A stretch of DNA of 64,000 nt. Source: Tabrizicola sp. TH137. GTDB lineage: Bacteria > Pseudomonadota > Alphaproteobacteria > Rhodobacterales > Rhodobacteraceae. Below are positions 50,371-59,426 of the stretch, in pieces. Positions within the stretch are counted from its first letter, which is position 1. The number at the start of each line of letters is the position of its first letter. The notes beneath the pieces were generated by a model, which did not search any database, was not told the DNA's origin, and saw only the letters and a program-made list of their open reading frames with translations. The stretch is taken from NCBI RefSeq assembly GCF_002855575.1, contig NZ_PKRQ01000002.1, positions 62,001 to 126,000 on the forward strand, in the 5' to 3' direction. The translations under genes were made by a program, and so were the position numbers.

Positions 50371-51594
50371 TCAGAAGAAGGCCTGAACACCCGTGATCGC
50401 CCGGCCGAGGATCAGGGCATGGATGTCATGCGTGCCCTCATAGGTGTTCACCGTTTCAAGGTTCACCATGTGCCGCATGATCTGGAAATCTTCCTGGATG
50501 CCGTTGCCGCCATGCATGTCGCGCGCCCAGCGGGCCGCCTCCAGCGCCTTGCCGCAATTGTTGCGCTTGATGATCGAGATCATCTCGGGCGCGGCATTGG
50601 CCTCGTCCATCAGCCGCCCGACGCGGAGCGAGGCCTGTAGGCCCAGCGAAATCTCGGTCATCATGTTGGCCAGCTTCAACTGAAAGAGCTGCGTGCCAGC
50701 GATGGGCTTGCCGAACTGCTTGCGGTCAAGGCCATATTGGCGGGCGGCATGCATGCAGAACTCTGCCGCGCCCATCACGCCCCAGGAAATGCCATAGCGC
50801 GCGCGATTCAGGCAGCCGAAGGGGCCTTTCAGGCCTTCGACATTGGGCAGCAACGCCTCTTCGCCGACTTCGACGTCCTTCATCACGATCTCGCCCGTGA
50901 TGGAGGCGCGCAAGCTGAGCTTGCCGCCCACCTTGGGGGCCGACAGGCCCTTCATGCCCTTGTCCAGCACGAAACCCTTGATCTTGCCGCCATGCGCCTC
51001 GGACTTGGCCCAGACGACGAAGACATCCGCGATGGGCGCGTTGGAAATCCACATCTTCGCGCCATTCAGGACATAGCCATTCGCCGTCTTCTTCGCGACC
51101 GTCTTCATCCCCGCAGGATCGGACCCGGCATCCGGTTCGGTAAGCCCGAAGCAGCCGATCCATTCCCCGCTTGCCAGTTTGGGCAGGTATTTCGCCCGCT
51201 GCGCCTCGGTCCCATAGGCATAGATCGGATACATCACCAGCGAGCTTTGCACCGACATCATCGACCGATAGCCGCTGTCCACCCGCTCCACCTCGCGGGC
51301 GACAAGGCCGTAGGCCACGTAAGAGGCCCCCAGCCCGCCGTATTCCTCCGGGATCGTGACGCCCAGCAGGCCCATCTCGCCCATTTCGCGGAAGATCGAG
51401 GGATCGGTCGTCTCTTCGCGATAGGCGGCGATCACGCGGGGTTGCAGTTTCTCCTGCGCATAGGCCCGCGCCGCATCGCGCAACATGCGCTCTTCTTCCG
51501 TGAGCTGATCGTTCAGACGGAAGGGATCTTCCCAGTCGAAGCGGGCCAGATCCGGAGCGTCCTTGGCTTTCAGTTTGGGGGCGTCAAGGCTCAT
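50371..51594 (-). CDS. gcdH: Glutaryl-CoA dehydrogenase
   Basis: 407 aa, the usual GcdH length. [19 protein letters not shown] at the N-terminus, [33 protein letters not shown] (FAD/substrate), [17 protein letters not shown], and the catalytic Glu in [20 protein letters not shown], the glutaryl-CoA dehydrogenase end. It converts glutaryl-CoA to crotonyl-CoA and CO2 in lysine/tryptophan breakdown. GGAGG precedes the ATG. Divergent from a LysR regulator gene. Confidence 0.9.
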   Translation of the reverse strand: MSLDAPKLKAKDAPDLARFDWEDPFRLNDQLTEEERMLRDAARAYAQEKLQPRVIAAYREETTDPSIFREMGEMGLLGVTIPEEYGGLGASYVAYGLVAREVERVDSGYRSMMSVQSSLVMYPIYAYGTEAQRAKYLPKLASGEWIGCFGLTEPDAGSDPAGMKTVAKKTANGYVLNGAKMWISNAPIADVFVVWAKSEAHGGKIKGFVLDKGMKGLSAPKVGGKLSLRASITGEIVMKDVEVGEEALLPNVEGLKGPFGCLNRARYGISWGVMGAAEFCMHAARQYGLDRKQFGKPIAGTQLFQLKLANMMTEISLGLQASLRVGRLMDEANAAPEMISIIKRNNCGKALEAARWARDMHGGNGIQEDFQIMRHMVNLETVNTYEGTHDIHALILGRAITGVQAFF

Positions 51595-51681
51595 GTCGGT
51601 TCCTCCGAAAGGTGCGATGCAGTCTGCCAGCGGGCCGCGAGTCGCGCCATGCCGGGATGCATCTTCTATGGCAGCGATGAT

Positions 51682-51730
51682 TGTGCAAGAATAGCGAAAC
51701 TTAATCGCAATATTTTGAGGAAATTGCACA
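51682..51730. promoter_or_regulatory. Divergent promoter/operator between gcdH and its LysR regulator
   Basis: An inverted repeat TGTGCAA (51682-51688) / TTGCACA (51724-51730) brackets a strikingly AT-rich stretch in the 135-bp gap. The second arm touches the lysR start. LysR proteins bind such separated dyads; autoregulation plus gcdH activation is likely. Confidence 0.6.
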
Positions 51731-52629
51731 TGCTTCCCTCCCGCAGGCATCTGCCCGCGCTGTCCGGCCTTCTGGCGCTGGAAGCGGTGGAACGTCTGGG
51801 CACCACCACGGCCGCGGCCCGCGAACTGAACCTGACGCCGGGCGCGATCAGCCGCGCGCTTCAGGAGGTAGAGGCGCAACTGGGCGTGCCGCTTCTCATC
51901 CGCGACCGGCAGCGTCTGCGCCCGACGGCGGCGGCGCGTGACTATGTAGCGCAGGCCCGTCGGGCGCTGGACCTGCTCGGACAGGCTTCGCTGCGGCTGC
52001 GCACGGGCGGGGGCGGGGCGGTCCTGTCGCTTGCCATCCTGCCGGCCTTCGGGATGCATTGGCTCGCCCCCCGGCTCCGGGCCTTTCGCCAGCGGAACCC
52101 GGATGTGACCTTGACCCTCAGCACGCGCCTTCGTCCCTTCGACCTGCGGGCCGAAGGGGTGGATGCGGCGATCCATTATGGGCGGGCCGACTGGCCGGAG
52201 GCCGAACATCTCTTGCTGATGGAAGAGGAGGTTCAGGCGGTTGCCGCGCCGGATCTGGCGATCGAGAGGGTCACGGGTCCGGGTGACCTGCTGTCGCTGC
52301 CGCTCTTGCAGATCGAAAGCCGCAAGGGCGATTGGGGACGATGGTTCGCGGCGCATGGTCTGCCGGGGCAACGTCCGGCGGGCATGGTCTTTGACCAGTT
52401 CGCCACGATGCAGCAGGCGGCGATCCATGGGCTGGGCGTGGCGCTCCTCCCCCGGTTCCTGATTGAAGAGGATCTTGCGACGGGGCGCCTTGTTCCGGTC
52501 TGGGGCGGGGCCGTGCGGGCGGCGGGCAGCTACTGGCTGGTCTGGCCGCAAACGGGGGCCGAGTCTCCGGCCCTGTCTGCCTTCCGTGACTGGATCGCAG
52601 CCGAGGCTGCGGGCAGTCGCGCAGCCTGA
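51730..52629 (+). CDS. LysR-family regulator (GcvA-like), probable gcdH activator
   Basis: 299 aa. Helix-turn-helix at residues about 8-65: [56 protein letters not shown]. The C-terminal effector domain resembles the GcvA group: [39 protein letters not shown] and [13 protein letters not shown]. Divergent from gcdH with a shared dyad; likely senses glutarate or a related acid. Confidence 0.85.
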   Translation: MLPSRRHLPALSGLLALEAVERLGTTTAAARELNLTPGAISRALQEVEAQLGVPLLIRDRQRLRPTAAARDYVAQARRALDLLGQASLRLRTGGGGAVLSLAILPAFGMHWLAPRLRAFRQRNPDVTLTLSTRLRPFDLRAEGVDAAIHYGRADWPEAEHLLLMEEEVQAVAAPDLAIERVTGPGDLLSLPLLQIESRKGDWGRWFAAHGLPGQRPAGMVFDQFATMQQAAIHGLGVALLPRFLIEEDLATGRLVPVWGGAVRAAGSYWLVWPQTGAESPALSAFRDWIAAEAAGSRAA

Positions 52630-52702
52630 TCCGCCGCATGGCCTAACAGTTTCGTGATCCTGAACGTCTTATTGTCGCAGTGTGACCTATTTGGAGACGG
52701 AA

Positions 52703-54448
52703 ATGTTGGCAGGCGAAGGGCAAGACCTTGATCCGGTCTTCGGCGGGGCGTCGGCGCGTGAGGCTCTGGGAATTCTTTCCAGCCCGATTATGCTGGCGGA
52801 CAACGACATGGTGATCCGCTTCGTGAACGAGGCGGCCTACAAGATGTTCGAAGCCATCGAGGCAGACATCCAGACCGACCTGCCGCATTTCCGCGCGCGT
52901 GAGGTTGTGGGGAAACCCATCGACGTCTTCCACAAGAACCCGATCTATCAGCGCCGTCTCATGGCCAGCCTGTCCAAGCCGCATGACGGCAAGTTCAGCA
53001 TCGGCGGCAGGGACCTGGAATTCCGCGCCACGCCGAAATTCGGGCCGGGTGGCGCCTTGCAATCGGTCTGGGTCGAATGGAAGGACATGACCGCTGCCGT
53101 CGAGGGCAAGCGTCAGATCGAGACGATCATCGGCGAGATCCGCGACATGGCCGTTGCCCATGCCGAAGGGCGCATCTCCGTCTGCCTCGATCCGTCCAAG
53201 TATCGCGAAGACCTGGCCGACCTTGCGTCGCGGGTCAACGAGATGGTGCAGAACCATATCGCGACCAAGAAGAAGATCATCGCCTGCGCGAAGGCCTATG
53301 CCGAAGGCGACTTCAGCTATGAAATGGAGCGGTTCGACGGGGATCGGGCCTTCATCAATCAGGCGATGGATGCCGTCCGCGACAGCTTCCGCAAGGTTGT
53401 GGGCGAAATCAAGGGTCTGTCACGGGCCATCGTGGATGGGCATCTGGATCGGGCCATCGACCCCGGCGCCTTCTCGGGCGAGTTCCGCGAAATCATCGAA
53501 GCCTTCTCCGAGGCCTATGCCAGCCTGAACAGCGCCTTCGCGACCATCTCGGCGCAGATCGAACAGATCGCCGACACGGTCGGGCAGGTGTCGGAAAGCA
53601 GCCTCGATCTGGCAAAGAGCTCGCAGATCACCTCGGCCTCGGTCGATGAGGTTTCCTCCTCTTCGGAAGAGACCGACATGCAGGTCAAGGCCAATGCCTC
53701 GGCTGCCGATAGCGCGAAGGAACTGATCATCTCGGCCTCGCGTGCCGCCGATGACGGCCATCAGAAGATCGGCGAAATGGTCGGCGCGATGGAGGGCATC
53801 CGCTCGTCCAGCGAGGATATCGCGAAGATCATCAAGGTGATCGACGAGATCGCCTTCCAGACCAACCTCCTCGCGCTCAATGCCGCGGTGGAGGCGGCAC
53901 GGGCCGGGCAGCATGGCCGCGGTTTCGCCGTCGTCGCGCAGGAGGTCCGCAACCTTGCCGGCCGGTCGGCCCGCGCGGCCCGCGAGACATCGGACCTGAT
54001 CGAGGATGCAACCGTCCGCGTCCAGTCGGGCGTCAAGATTTCCAGCGAGGCGCAGGCGGCCTTCTCTGTCATCGCCCGCGACGTGAAGAAGTCGGAAACG
54101 CTCGTCTCCTCCATCGCGACCGCCAGTCTGGAACAGGCGCGGGGCGTGGCGCAGATCAACATCGCGATTGGCGAAGTGGCCAAGGCGGCGATGTCCACGT
54201 CGAGCCAGGCGGACCAGCTTGCAGCCTCTTCGGCGGAGATGCGCAGCGCGCTCGACTCCGTCCGCGCGGCGGTCGGACGTTTCAAGCTGGCCGAGCGCAA
54301 GGGGGGCAATACGCTGTCCCTCGACGGGTTGCCGCCGGAACTGTTCTCGCAGATCCAGGCGATGGTCGCCAATCGCGGGGCGCCCGCGAAATCCGACCTC
54401 AAGCTGGTGTCGAGCGACCGGGATCGTCGCGGCTTCGCGTCCTTCTGA
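52703..54448 (+). CDS. Soluble methyl-accepting chemotaxis protein with PAS domain
   Basis: 581 aa with no transmembrane segment, so cytoplasmic. Residues about 25-130: PAS domain (SSPIMLADNDMVIRFVNEAA). Residues about 150-310: HAMP-like repeats (EIRDMAVAHAEGRISVCLD, KAYAEGDFSYEME, LSRAIVDGHLDRAID). Residues about 320-545: MCP signalling coiled coil with the hairpin tip IDEIAFQTNLLALNAAVEAA and GRGFAVVAQEVRNLAGRSA. Start at ATG 52703 (GGAG box); a GTG at 52682 is possible. No che genes are adjacent; it would join a chemoreceptor cluster and sense an internal or redox signal through PAS. Confidence 0.9.
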   Translation: MLAGEGQDLDPVFGGASAREALGILSSPIMLADNDMVIRFVNEAAYKMFEAIEADIQTDLPHFRAREVVGKPIDVFHKNPIYQRRLMASLSKPHDGKFSIGGRDLEFRATPKFGPGGALQSVWVEWKDMTAAVEGKRQIETIIGEIRDMAVAHAEGRISVCLDPSKYREDLADLASRVNEMVQNHIATKKKIIACAKAYAEGDFSYEMERFDGDRAFINQAMDAVRDSFRKVVGEIKGLSRAIVDGHLDRAIDPGAFSGEFREIIEAFSEAYASLNSAFATISAQIEQIADTVGQVSESSLDLAKSSQITSASVDEVSSSSEETDMQVKANASAADSAKELIISASRAADDGHQKIGEMVGAMEGIRSSSEDIAKIIKVIDEIAFQTNLLALNAAVEAARAGQHGRGFAVVAQEVRNLAGRSARAARETSDLIEDATVRVQSGVKISSEAQAAFSVIARDVKKSETLVSSIATASLEQARGVAQINIAIGEVAKAAMSTSSQADQLAASSAEMRSALDSVRAAVGRFKLAERKGGNTLSLDGLPPELFSQIQAMVANRGAPAKSDLKLVSSDRDRRGFASF

Positions 54449-54468
54449 CGTCAAGAACCAGAGGTTTG

Positions 54469-54496
54469 ACAGGCCGGGTGTGACAGCCCGGCCTGT
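54469..54496 (+). terminator. Hairpin terminator after the chemoreceptor gene
   Basis: Perfect stem ACAGGCCGGG / CCCGGCCTGT with an 8-base loop, followed by a T-rich run (TTGCATTT). It is 21 bp past the chemoreceptor stop. Confidence 0.75.
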
Positions 54497-54571
54497 TTGC
54501 ATTTGGCAGGACCTGCGGGCTGGGCCGGCCGCATCGCCGCCTGCGTCAGGGATGGTGTTCGGGAAATCATG

Positions 54572-54644
54572 TAGGGCCGGAGGGACTCGAACCCCCAACC
54601 AAGGCGTTATGAGCGCCCGGCTCTAACCATTGAGCTACAGCCCC
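54572..54644 (-). tRNA. tRNA with CAT anticodon (tRNA-Ile2 or elongator tRNA-Met)
   Basis: A 73-nt cloverleaf folds on the minus strand: 7-bp acceptor stem (first pair G-T), D stem GCTC/GAGC, anticodon loop CTCATAA, and a 5-bp T stem with TTCGAGT loop. CCA is not encoded. The variable region TTGGT resembles that of E. coli tRNA-Ile2 (lysidine-modified CAU) more than elongator Met, so Ile2 is favoured. Confidence 0.9.
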
Positions 54645-54716
54645 ATGGGCGAAGGGGGTAAGGCTTCGCCGTTCCCCGGTCAAGAGGAGGCGCAGGCCAG
54701 AGGTCCGCTTGGCCGG

Positions 54717-54908
54717 TCAGGCAGTGCCCCCCGCTGTCAATCGTCGCATCACGGCCCAGGAGACGGGCACACCCAAAGCCATGCCCAGGGCCGCCGCCGC
54801 GAGGATGGGTTTCAGCGTCACCAGCCCGGCCGAGAGCACGATGATGACGCCCGCACCGGCGAGCGAGGGCCCGATCAGGGCGAAGAGAAGCATGAACAGC
54901 CGCGACAT
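54717..54908 (-). CDS. Small two-helix membrane protein
   Basis: 63 aa with two hydrophobic helices ([20 protein letters not shown] and [19 protein letters not shown]) and a basic C-terminal end. GGAGG precedes the ATG. Homologues in this bacterial family are, as I recall, sometimes labelled 'CTP synthetase', which the sequence does not support. Function unknown. Confidence 0.75.
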   Translation of the reverse strand: MSRLFMLLFALIGPSLAGAGVIIVLSAGLVTLKPILAAAALGMALGVPVSWAVMRRLTAGGTA

Positions 54909-55061
54909 GGCATATCCTCCTTTACGCGCGTCCTGGCCTTGCCATGCCATGAAACGGCCTTTCCGGCCTTGATCCGCATCAAGGCGCGGCATCCGGCGTT
55001 GCGGCGCGGGCAGGGGTGGTATATGCCGCGCCGCAATGCGGGACAGCGGCGGAGCGGTGCG

Positions 55062-56099
55062 ATGACGAACGGCCTTACCTATGCGCAGGCGGGGGTGGAT
55101 ATCGACGCAGGCAACGAACTGGTCGAACGGATCAAACCCGCGGCAAAGCGCACCACCCGCCCCGGCACCATGTCCGGTCTTGGCGGTTTCGGCGCGCTGT
55201 TCGACCTGAAGGCGGCCGGATACAGTGACCCTATCCTGGTGGCCGCGACCGACGGGGTGGGAACGAAGCTGCGCATCGCCATCGACACCGGAAATGTCGA
55301 TACGATCGGCATCGACCTTGTCGCGATGTGCGTGAACGATCTGGTCTGCCAGGGGGCGGAACCGCTGCTGTTCCTGGACTATTTCGCCACCGGCAAGCTG
55401 GAGGTCGATCAGGCCGCCCGCATCATCGAAGGCATCGCCGAGGGCTGCGCCGCCTCCGGCTGCGCCCTGATCGGGGGCGAGACGGCAGAGATGCCGGGCA
55501 TGTATCACAAGGGCGATTTCGACCTTGCCGGTTTTGCCGTCGGCGCGATGGAGCGGGGGCAGGATCTGCCCGCCGGCGTGCAGGCGGGTGACGTGCTGCT
55601 CGGCCTGGCCTCCAACGGGGTGCATTCCAACGGCTACAGCTTCGTGCGCAAGGTGGTGGAGCTTTCGGGTCTGACCTGGGACGCGCCTTCGCCCTTCTCG
55701 GACGGAAATCTCGGTGCGGCGCTGCTTGCCCCGACGCGGCTTTATGTCAAGCAAGCCTTGGCCGCGATCCGGGCGGGCGGGGTGCATGGCCTTGCCCATA
55801 TCACCGGGGGCGGGCTGACCGAGAATCCGCCGCGTGTCCTGCCCGACGGCCTGGCCTGCGAGATCGACCTTGGCGCCTGGACCCTGCCGCCGGTCTTTCG
55901 CTGGCTCGCCACCACGGCGAATATGGCGGAACCGGAACTGCTCAAGACCTTCAACTGCGGGATCGGGATGATCCTTGTCGTGGCCGAGGACCGGGCCGAG
56001 GCGCTGTCTGCACTGCTGGCCGAGGCGGGGGAAACCGTCACGCGGCTTGGCCGCGTGGTGGAAGGGCAGGGGGTCATCTACCGGGGCCGCCTTCTGTGA
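55062..56099 (+). CDS. purM: Phosphoribosylformylglycinamidine cyclo-ligase (AIR synthetase)
   Basis: 345 aa. [20 protein letters not shown] at the start, [65 protein letters not shown] and [18 protein letters not shown] are textbook PurM motifs. It makes aminoimidazole ribotide from FGAM with ATP, the fifth step of purine synthesis. The stop overlaps the GTG start of purN. Confidence 0.95.
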   Translation: MTNGLTYAQAGVDIDAGNELVERIKPAAKRTTRPGTMSGLGGFGALFDLKAAGYSDPILVAATDGVGTKLRIAIDTGNVDTIGIDLVAMCVNDLVCQGAEPLLFLDYFATGKLEVDQAARIIEGIAEGCAASGCALIGGETAEMPGMYHKGDFDLAGFAVGAMERGQDLPAGVQAGDVLLGLASNGVHSNGYSFVRKVVELSGLTWDAPSPFSDGNLGAALLAPTRLYVKQALAAIRAGGVHGLAHITGGGLTENPPRVLPDGLACEIDLGAWTLPPVFRWLATTANMAEPELLKTFNCGIGMILVVAEDRAEALSALLAEAGETVTRLGRVVEGQGVIYRGRLL

Positions 56100-56689
56100 C
56101 GAAACGGGTCGCCATCCTGATTTCCGGTGGCGGCTCCAACATGCTGGCCCTGTTGCGCGACATGGCCAGCGGCGACCATCCGGCCAGCCCCGTGCTTGTT
56201 GCCTCCAACGACCCGGCGGCGGCAGGGCTTGCCAAGGCGGCTGACTTTGGCGTTCCGGTCGCTGCCGTGGATCATCGCCCCTTCGGCGGCGACCGCGCGG
56301 CCTTTGAAGCGGCGCTGCTGGAGCCGCTGCTTGCGGTCCGGCCAGACATCCTCTGCCTTGCAGGTTTCATGCGTGTGCTGACGCCGGGCTTCGTGGACCG
56401 GTTTGCCGGGCGGATGCTGAACATTCACCCGTCGCTCCTGCCGCTTTATCCCGGGCTGCACACCCATCAGCGTGCGCTGGAGGCTGGTGATGCCGAGGCG
56501 GGCTGCACCGTGCATGAGGTCACGCCGGTTCTGGATGACGGCCCGATCCTTGGCCAGGCGCGGGTGCCGGTGTTGCCGGGGGATACGGCAGATACGCTTG
56601 CGGCGCGCGTTCTGGTGCAGGAGCACCGGCTTTATCCGGCCGTGCTGCGCCGCTTTGCGGCCGGGGACCGGACACCGCTTTTCCTGTGA
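56096..56689 (+). CDS. purN: Phosphoribosylglycinamide formyltransferase
   Basis: 197 aa. [20 protein letters not shown] (GAR phosphate loop), [14 protein letters not shown] and [20 protein letters not shown] (catalytic Asn-His), plus [18 protein letters not shown] with catalytic Asp. It formylates GAR with 10-formyl-THF. It starts with GTG inside the purM stop (GTGA overlap), indicating translational coupling. Confidence 0.95.
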   Translation: MTKRVAILISGGGSNMLALLRDMASGDHPASPVLVASNDPAAAGLAKAADFGVPVAAVDHRPFGGDRAAFEAALLEPLLAVRPDILCLAGFMRVLTPGFVDRFAGRMLNIHPSLLPLYPGLHTHQRALEAGDAEAGCTVHEVTPVLDDGPILGQARVPVLPGDTADTLAARVLVQEHRLYPAVLRRFAAGDRTPLFL

Positions 56690-56807
56690 TCCATGCCCGC
56701 GCCGGAAGGCGCCGCGGTTTCGGGTGGTCTCTTTCCATTTCCCGCGCCCTTGCCTATAGCGGATTTGCGGGATGAACCCGTGCCCCTCTGGCAGGATGGA
56801 TCGCAAG

Positions 56808-57965
56808 ATGCGCACGATTACCACGACTGACGACCTCGCCGCCTTCTGCGACGCCGCCAAATCCCAGCCCTATGTCACCATCGACACCGAATTCCTGCGG
56901 GAACGGACCTATTGGTCGAAGCTCTGCCTGATCCAGATGGCCCTGCCCGGAAAGAGCGGCCAGGCCGTCCTGGTGGACCCGATCGAAGGCGAGGACATGA
57001 GCCTGGAACCGCTTTACGACCTGTTTCGCCACAAGGCGACGGTGAAGGTCTTTCACGCGGCGCGGCAGGATCTGGAAATCTTCTTTGTCGAGGGAAAGGT
57101 CTTCCCCGAGCCGCTGTTCGACACCCAGGTTGCCGCAATGGTCTGCGGCTTTGGCGAGCAGGTCGGATACGAGACGCTGGTGAAGAAGATCGCGAAGCAG
57201 AACCTCGACAAGACCTCGCGCTTCACGGATTGGTCGCGCCGGCCGCTTTCGGCGGCGCAGCAGGAATATGCACTGGCCGATGTCACGCATCTGCGGGTGA
57301 TCTATGAATGGCTGGCGGCGCAGCTTGAAAAGAACGGCCGCACGAAATGGGTGGAAGAGGAACTGTCCATCCTGACCGATCCCCAGACCTATACCGTGCA
57401 TCCCGAAGAGGCCTGGCTGCGGGTCAAGACTCGCACGACATCGGGGCGTTTCCTTGCCATCGTGAAGGAACTGGCCCGGTTCCGCGAGGATTACGCACAG
57501 CGGCAGAACGTTCCCCGGTCGCGGGTGATGAAGGATGACGCGCTGCTTGAACTGGCCTCGACCCGCCCCGCCTCGATGGAGGAACTGGGCCGCTCCCGCC
57601 TGCTTCTGCGCGAGGGTCGCAAGCCGGAGATCGCGGAAGGCATCCTTGCCGCCATCAAGGCAGGGCTGGAGATGCGGCCCGATGACCTGCCCAAGCCCGA
57701 TCTGTCGCGCGACCAGATCCAGGTCAACCCGGCGCTGGCCGATCTTCTGCGCGTGCTGCTGAAGGCGAAATCGGAACAGTTGGGCGTCGCGTCCAAGCTG
57801 ATCGCCTCGGCGGCCGATCTGGATGCCATCGCTGCCGGCGAGCGGGAGGTCGAGGCGCTGTCGGGCTGGCGGTTCGAAGCCTTTGGCGAAGACGCGCTTC
57901 GGCTCTGCCGGGGTGAGATCGCCCTGTCGGCTAAGGGCAACGAGGTGCGCGTCGTCCGCCTGTGA
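56808..57965 (+). CDS. rnd: Ribonuclease D
   Basis: 385 aa. DEDDy exonuclease motifs: TIDTEFLRERTYW (ExoI Asp/Glu), VFHAARQDLEIFF (ExoII) and YALADVTHLRVIY (ExoIII Tyr/Asp). HRDC-type helical domain around VKTRTTSGRFLAIVKELARF, and a second C-terminal helical domain. Trims 3' ends of tRNA and other RNAs. ATG at 56808 is chosen; 56772 or 56796 are less likely. Confidence 0.92.
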   Translation: MRTITTTDDLAAFCDAAKSQPYVTIDTEFLRERTYWSKLCLIQMALPGKSGQAVLVDPIEGEDMSLEPLYDLFRHKATVKVFHAARQDLEIFFVEGKVFPEPLFDTQVAAMVCGFGEQVGYETLVKKIAKQNLDKTSRFTDWSRRPLSAAQQEYALADVTHLRVIYEWLAAQLEKNGRTKWVEEELSILTDPQTYTVHPEEAWLRVKTRTTSGRFLAIVKELARFREDYAQRQNVPRSRVMKDDALLELASTRPASMEELGRSRLLLREGRKPEIAEGILAAIKAGLEMRPDDLPKPDLSRDQIQVNPALADLLRVLLKAKSEQLGVASKLIASAADLDAIAAGEREVEALSGWRFEAFGEDALRLCRGEIALSAKGNEVRVVRL

Positions 57966-57969
57966 CCGT

Positions 57970-58428
57970 TCAGCGGCGCGAGGACAGCGCGTTGTTGGCG
58001 CCCTGCACCACGATTTCGCGCACCTGTTCAAGCCGTACGGTGGACAGGGAGGAGGCCACCGTGATCTCACGCGAACGCGGCGTTCCGGATGGGGTGTTCG
58101 TCAGCGGCGGGAAGACCCGGAAGTCATAGACGAGGACGCCGTTCTCGTCGATCGGGCGGGCCACGAGTTCGGCATCCCACCAGCCCTGGGTCGGGGCGAT
58201 GCCGGTCGCGCGGACGATGGCGCCACTGGAATAAGGATCAACGGAGAGTTTTGTGACGTCACTGACCAGCAGGCGCTGGTCACGGGCGGCTTCGGCCGTG
58301 GTTTCCACGCGCTGGCGGCGGCGGGCGCCCCCGAACCAGTTGAACGGGTTCAGCCGCGAGTCACGCACCGCGCCGCAGCCCGTCACCAGGAAAGCCGCGC
58401 CCAAAGCCAGAACCACCCGTCGTTTCAT
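57970..58428 (-). CDS. DUF3576 lipoprotein
   Basis: 152 aa. A lipoprotein signal LGAAFLVTGCG places the lipid on Cys18. The mature part has LNPFNWFGG, SSGAIVRATGIAPTQGWWDA and YDFRVFPPLTNTPSG, typical of alphaproteobacterial DUF3576 proteins. Probably anchored in the outer membrane; role unknown. Convergent with rnd, 4 bp apart. Confidence 0.78.
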   Translation of the reverse strand: MKRRVVLALGAAFLVTGCGAVRDSRLNPFNWFGGARRRQRVETTAEAARDQRLLVSDVTKLSVDPYSSGAIVRATGIAPTQGWWDAELVARPIDENGVLVYDFRVFPPLTNTPSGTPRSREITVASSLSTVRLEQVREIVVQGANNALSSRR

Positions 58429-58551
58429 TCGGTCCCCCGTCTGTTGCCCCTTGGGTAGCCGATGGCGCGGGCTTTGAAAAGCACCCCGCCGCGCGGGGTG
58501 GACCTTTTCCCGCCAAGGCCCTAGGTCATGGCCACAGCATCGGAGAGCGTG

Positions 58552-58962
58552 ATGGCCACCCCCGCCTTTGAAGAGATCGCCGAAACCTTCGACTTCCTCG
58601 ATGATTGGGAAGACCGCTATCGGCATGTGATCGAGCTTGGCAAGGCCCTGCCTCCGATGGACGAGGCCTTCAAGGTGCCCGCGACCAAGGTTCAGGGGTG
58701 CGCGAGCCAGGTCTGGCTACAGCCGGTCATCACCGAAGGCCGCTTCGATTTTCAGGGCGACAGCGACGCGATGATCGTGAAGGGGCTGATCGCGGTGCTT
58801 CATGCCCTTTACGCAGGCCTGCCCCTGGCCGAGGTCGGCAAGGTGGATGCCCCCGCCGAACTGGCGCGGCTGGGGTTGAATGAACACCTCTCCTCGCAGC
58901 GGTCAAACGGCCTGCGCGCGATGGTGGAGCGTATCCGCGCGGTGGCGGCGGCGGCCGCCTAG
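58552..58962 (+). CDS. sufE: Cysteine desulfuration protein SufE
   Basis: 136 aa. FDFLDDWEDRYRHVIELGKA, then the sulfur-accepting Cys in VQGCASQVWLQP, and IVKGLIAVLHALYAG. It takes persulfide from SufS for Fe-S cluster assembly. ATG at 58552 has a GGAG box; 58528 is an alternative adding eight residues. Its last 4 bp overlap the convergent DUF427 gene. Confidence 0.9.
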   Translation: MATPAFEEIAETFDFLDDWEDRYRHVIELGKALPPMDEAFKVPATKVQGCASQVWLQPVITEGRFDFQGDSDAMIVKGLIAVLHALYAGLPLAEVGKVDAPAELARLGLNEHLSSQRSNGLRAMVERIRAVAAAAA

Positions 58963-59300
58963 CGCGGCTCCACCCGCACCTTTTCCTGATAGAAGGCCAG
59001 ATGGCCCGCGATGGCCTCGGCCCCTGCGATGGGGCGTTCATAGGACCAGACGGCGTTTTCCAGCCGCGCCTCGGGCGTGACGACGCTGTAATACCTCGCC
59101 TCGCCCTTGTGCGGGCAGGTGGATTGGCGGTCGGTCGGGTCGAGCAGGGCCATCGCCACATCCTCGCGCGGGACGTAGATCACGGGCGGGCGTGCGCCTT
59201 CGACCAGTTCCACCGCGCGTTCCGTCTCGCCGATGATGGTGCCACTTGCTCGCACGATGTAGCGGCCCGGCACGGGCCGGATTTCCAGGGTAAGTGTCAT
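58959..59300 (-). CDS. DUF427 protein
   Basis: 113 aa beta-rich protein: IVRASGTIIGETERAVELVE, PPVIYVPREDVAMALLD, STCPHKGEARYYSV and NAVWSYERPI are DUF427 signatures. GGAGG precedes the ATG. Function unknown; common single-copy gene in this group of bacteria. Confidence 0.83.
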   Translation of the reverse strand: MTLTLEIRPVPGRYIVRASGTIIGETERAVELVEGARPPVIYVPREDVAMALLDPTDRQSTCPHKGEARYYSVVTPEARLENAVWSYERPIAGAEAIAGHLAFYQEKVRVEPR

Positions 59301-59426
59301 GTCAGCCTCCCTTGCCAAGGCACCAGAATGCGCCCGAGTTGACCTTGCGGCAAGCCTGTGGGCTGGGGTCGGCGCTGACTTGCCGGTCACGGCGCCGTGA
59401 TCGGCGGCAAGCAGCCCAAGGATGCA

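Noticed and set aside
54717-54908. Label 'CTP synthetase' for the 63-aa protein
   Set aside because: It is a two-helix membrane protein far too short for CTP synthase and has no amidotransferase or synthetase motif.
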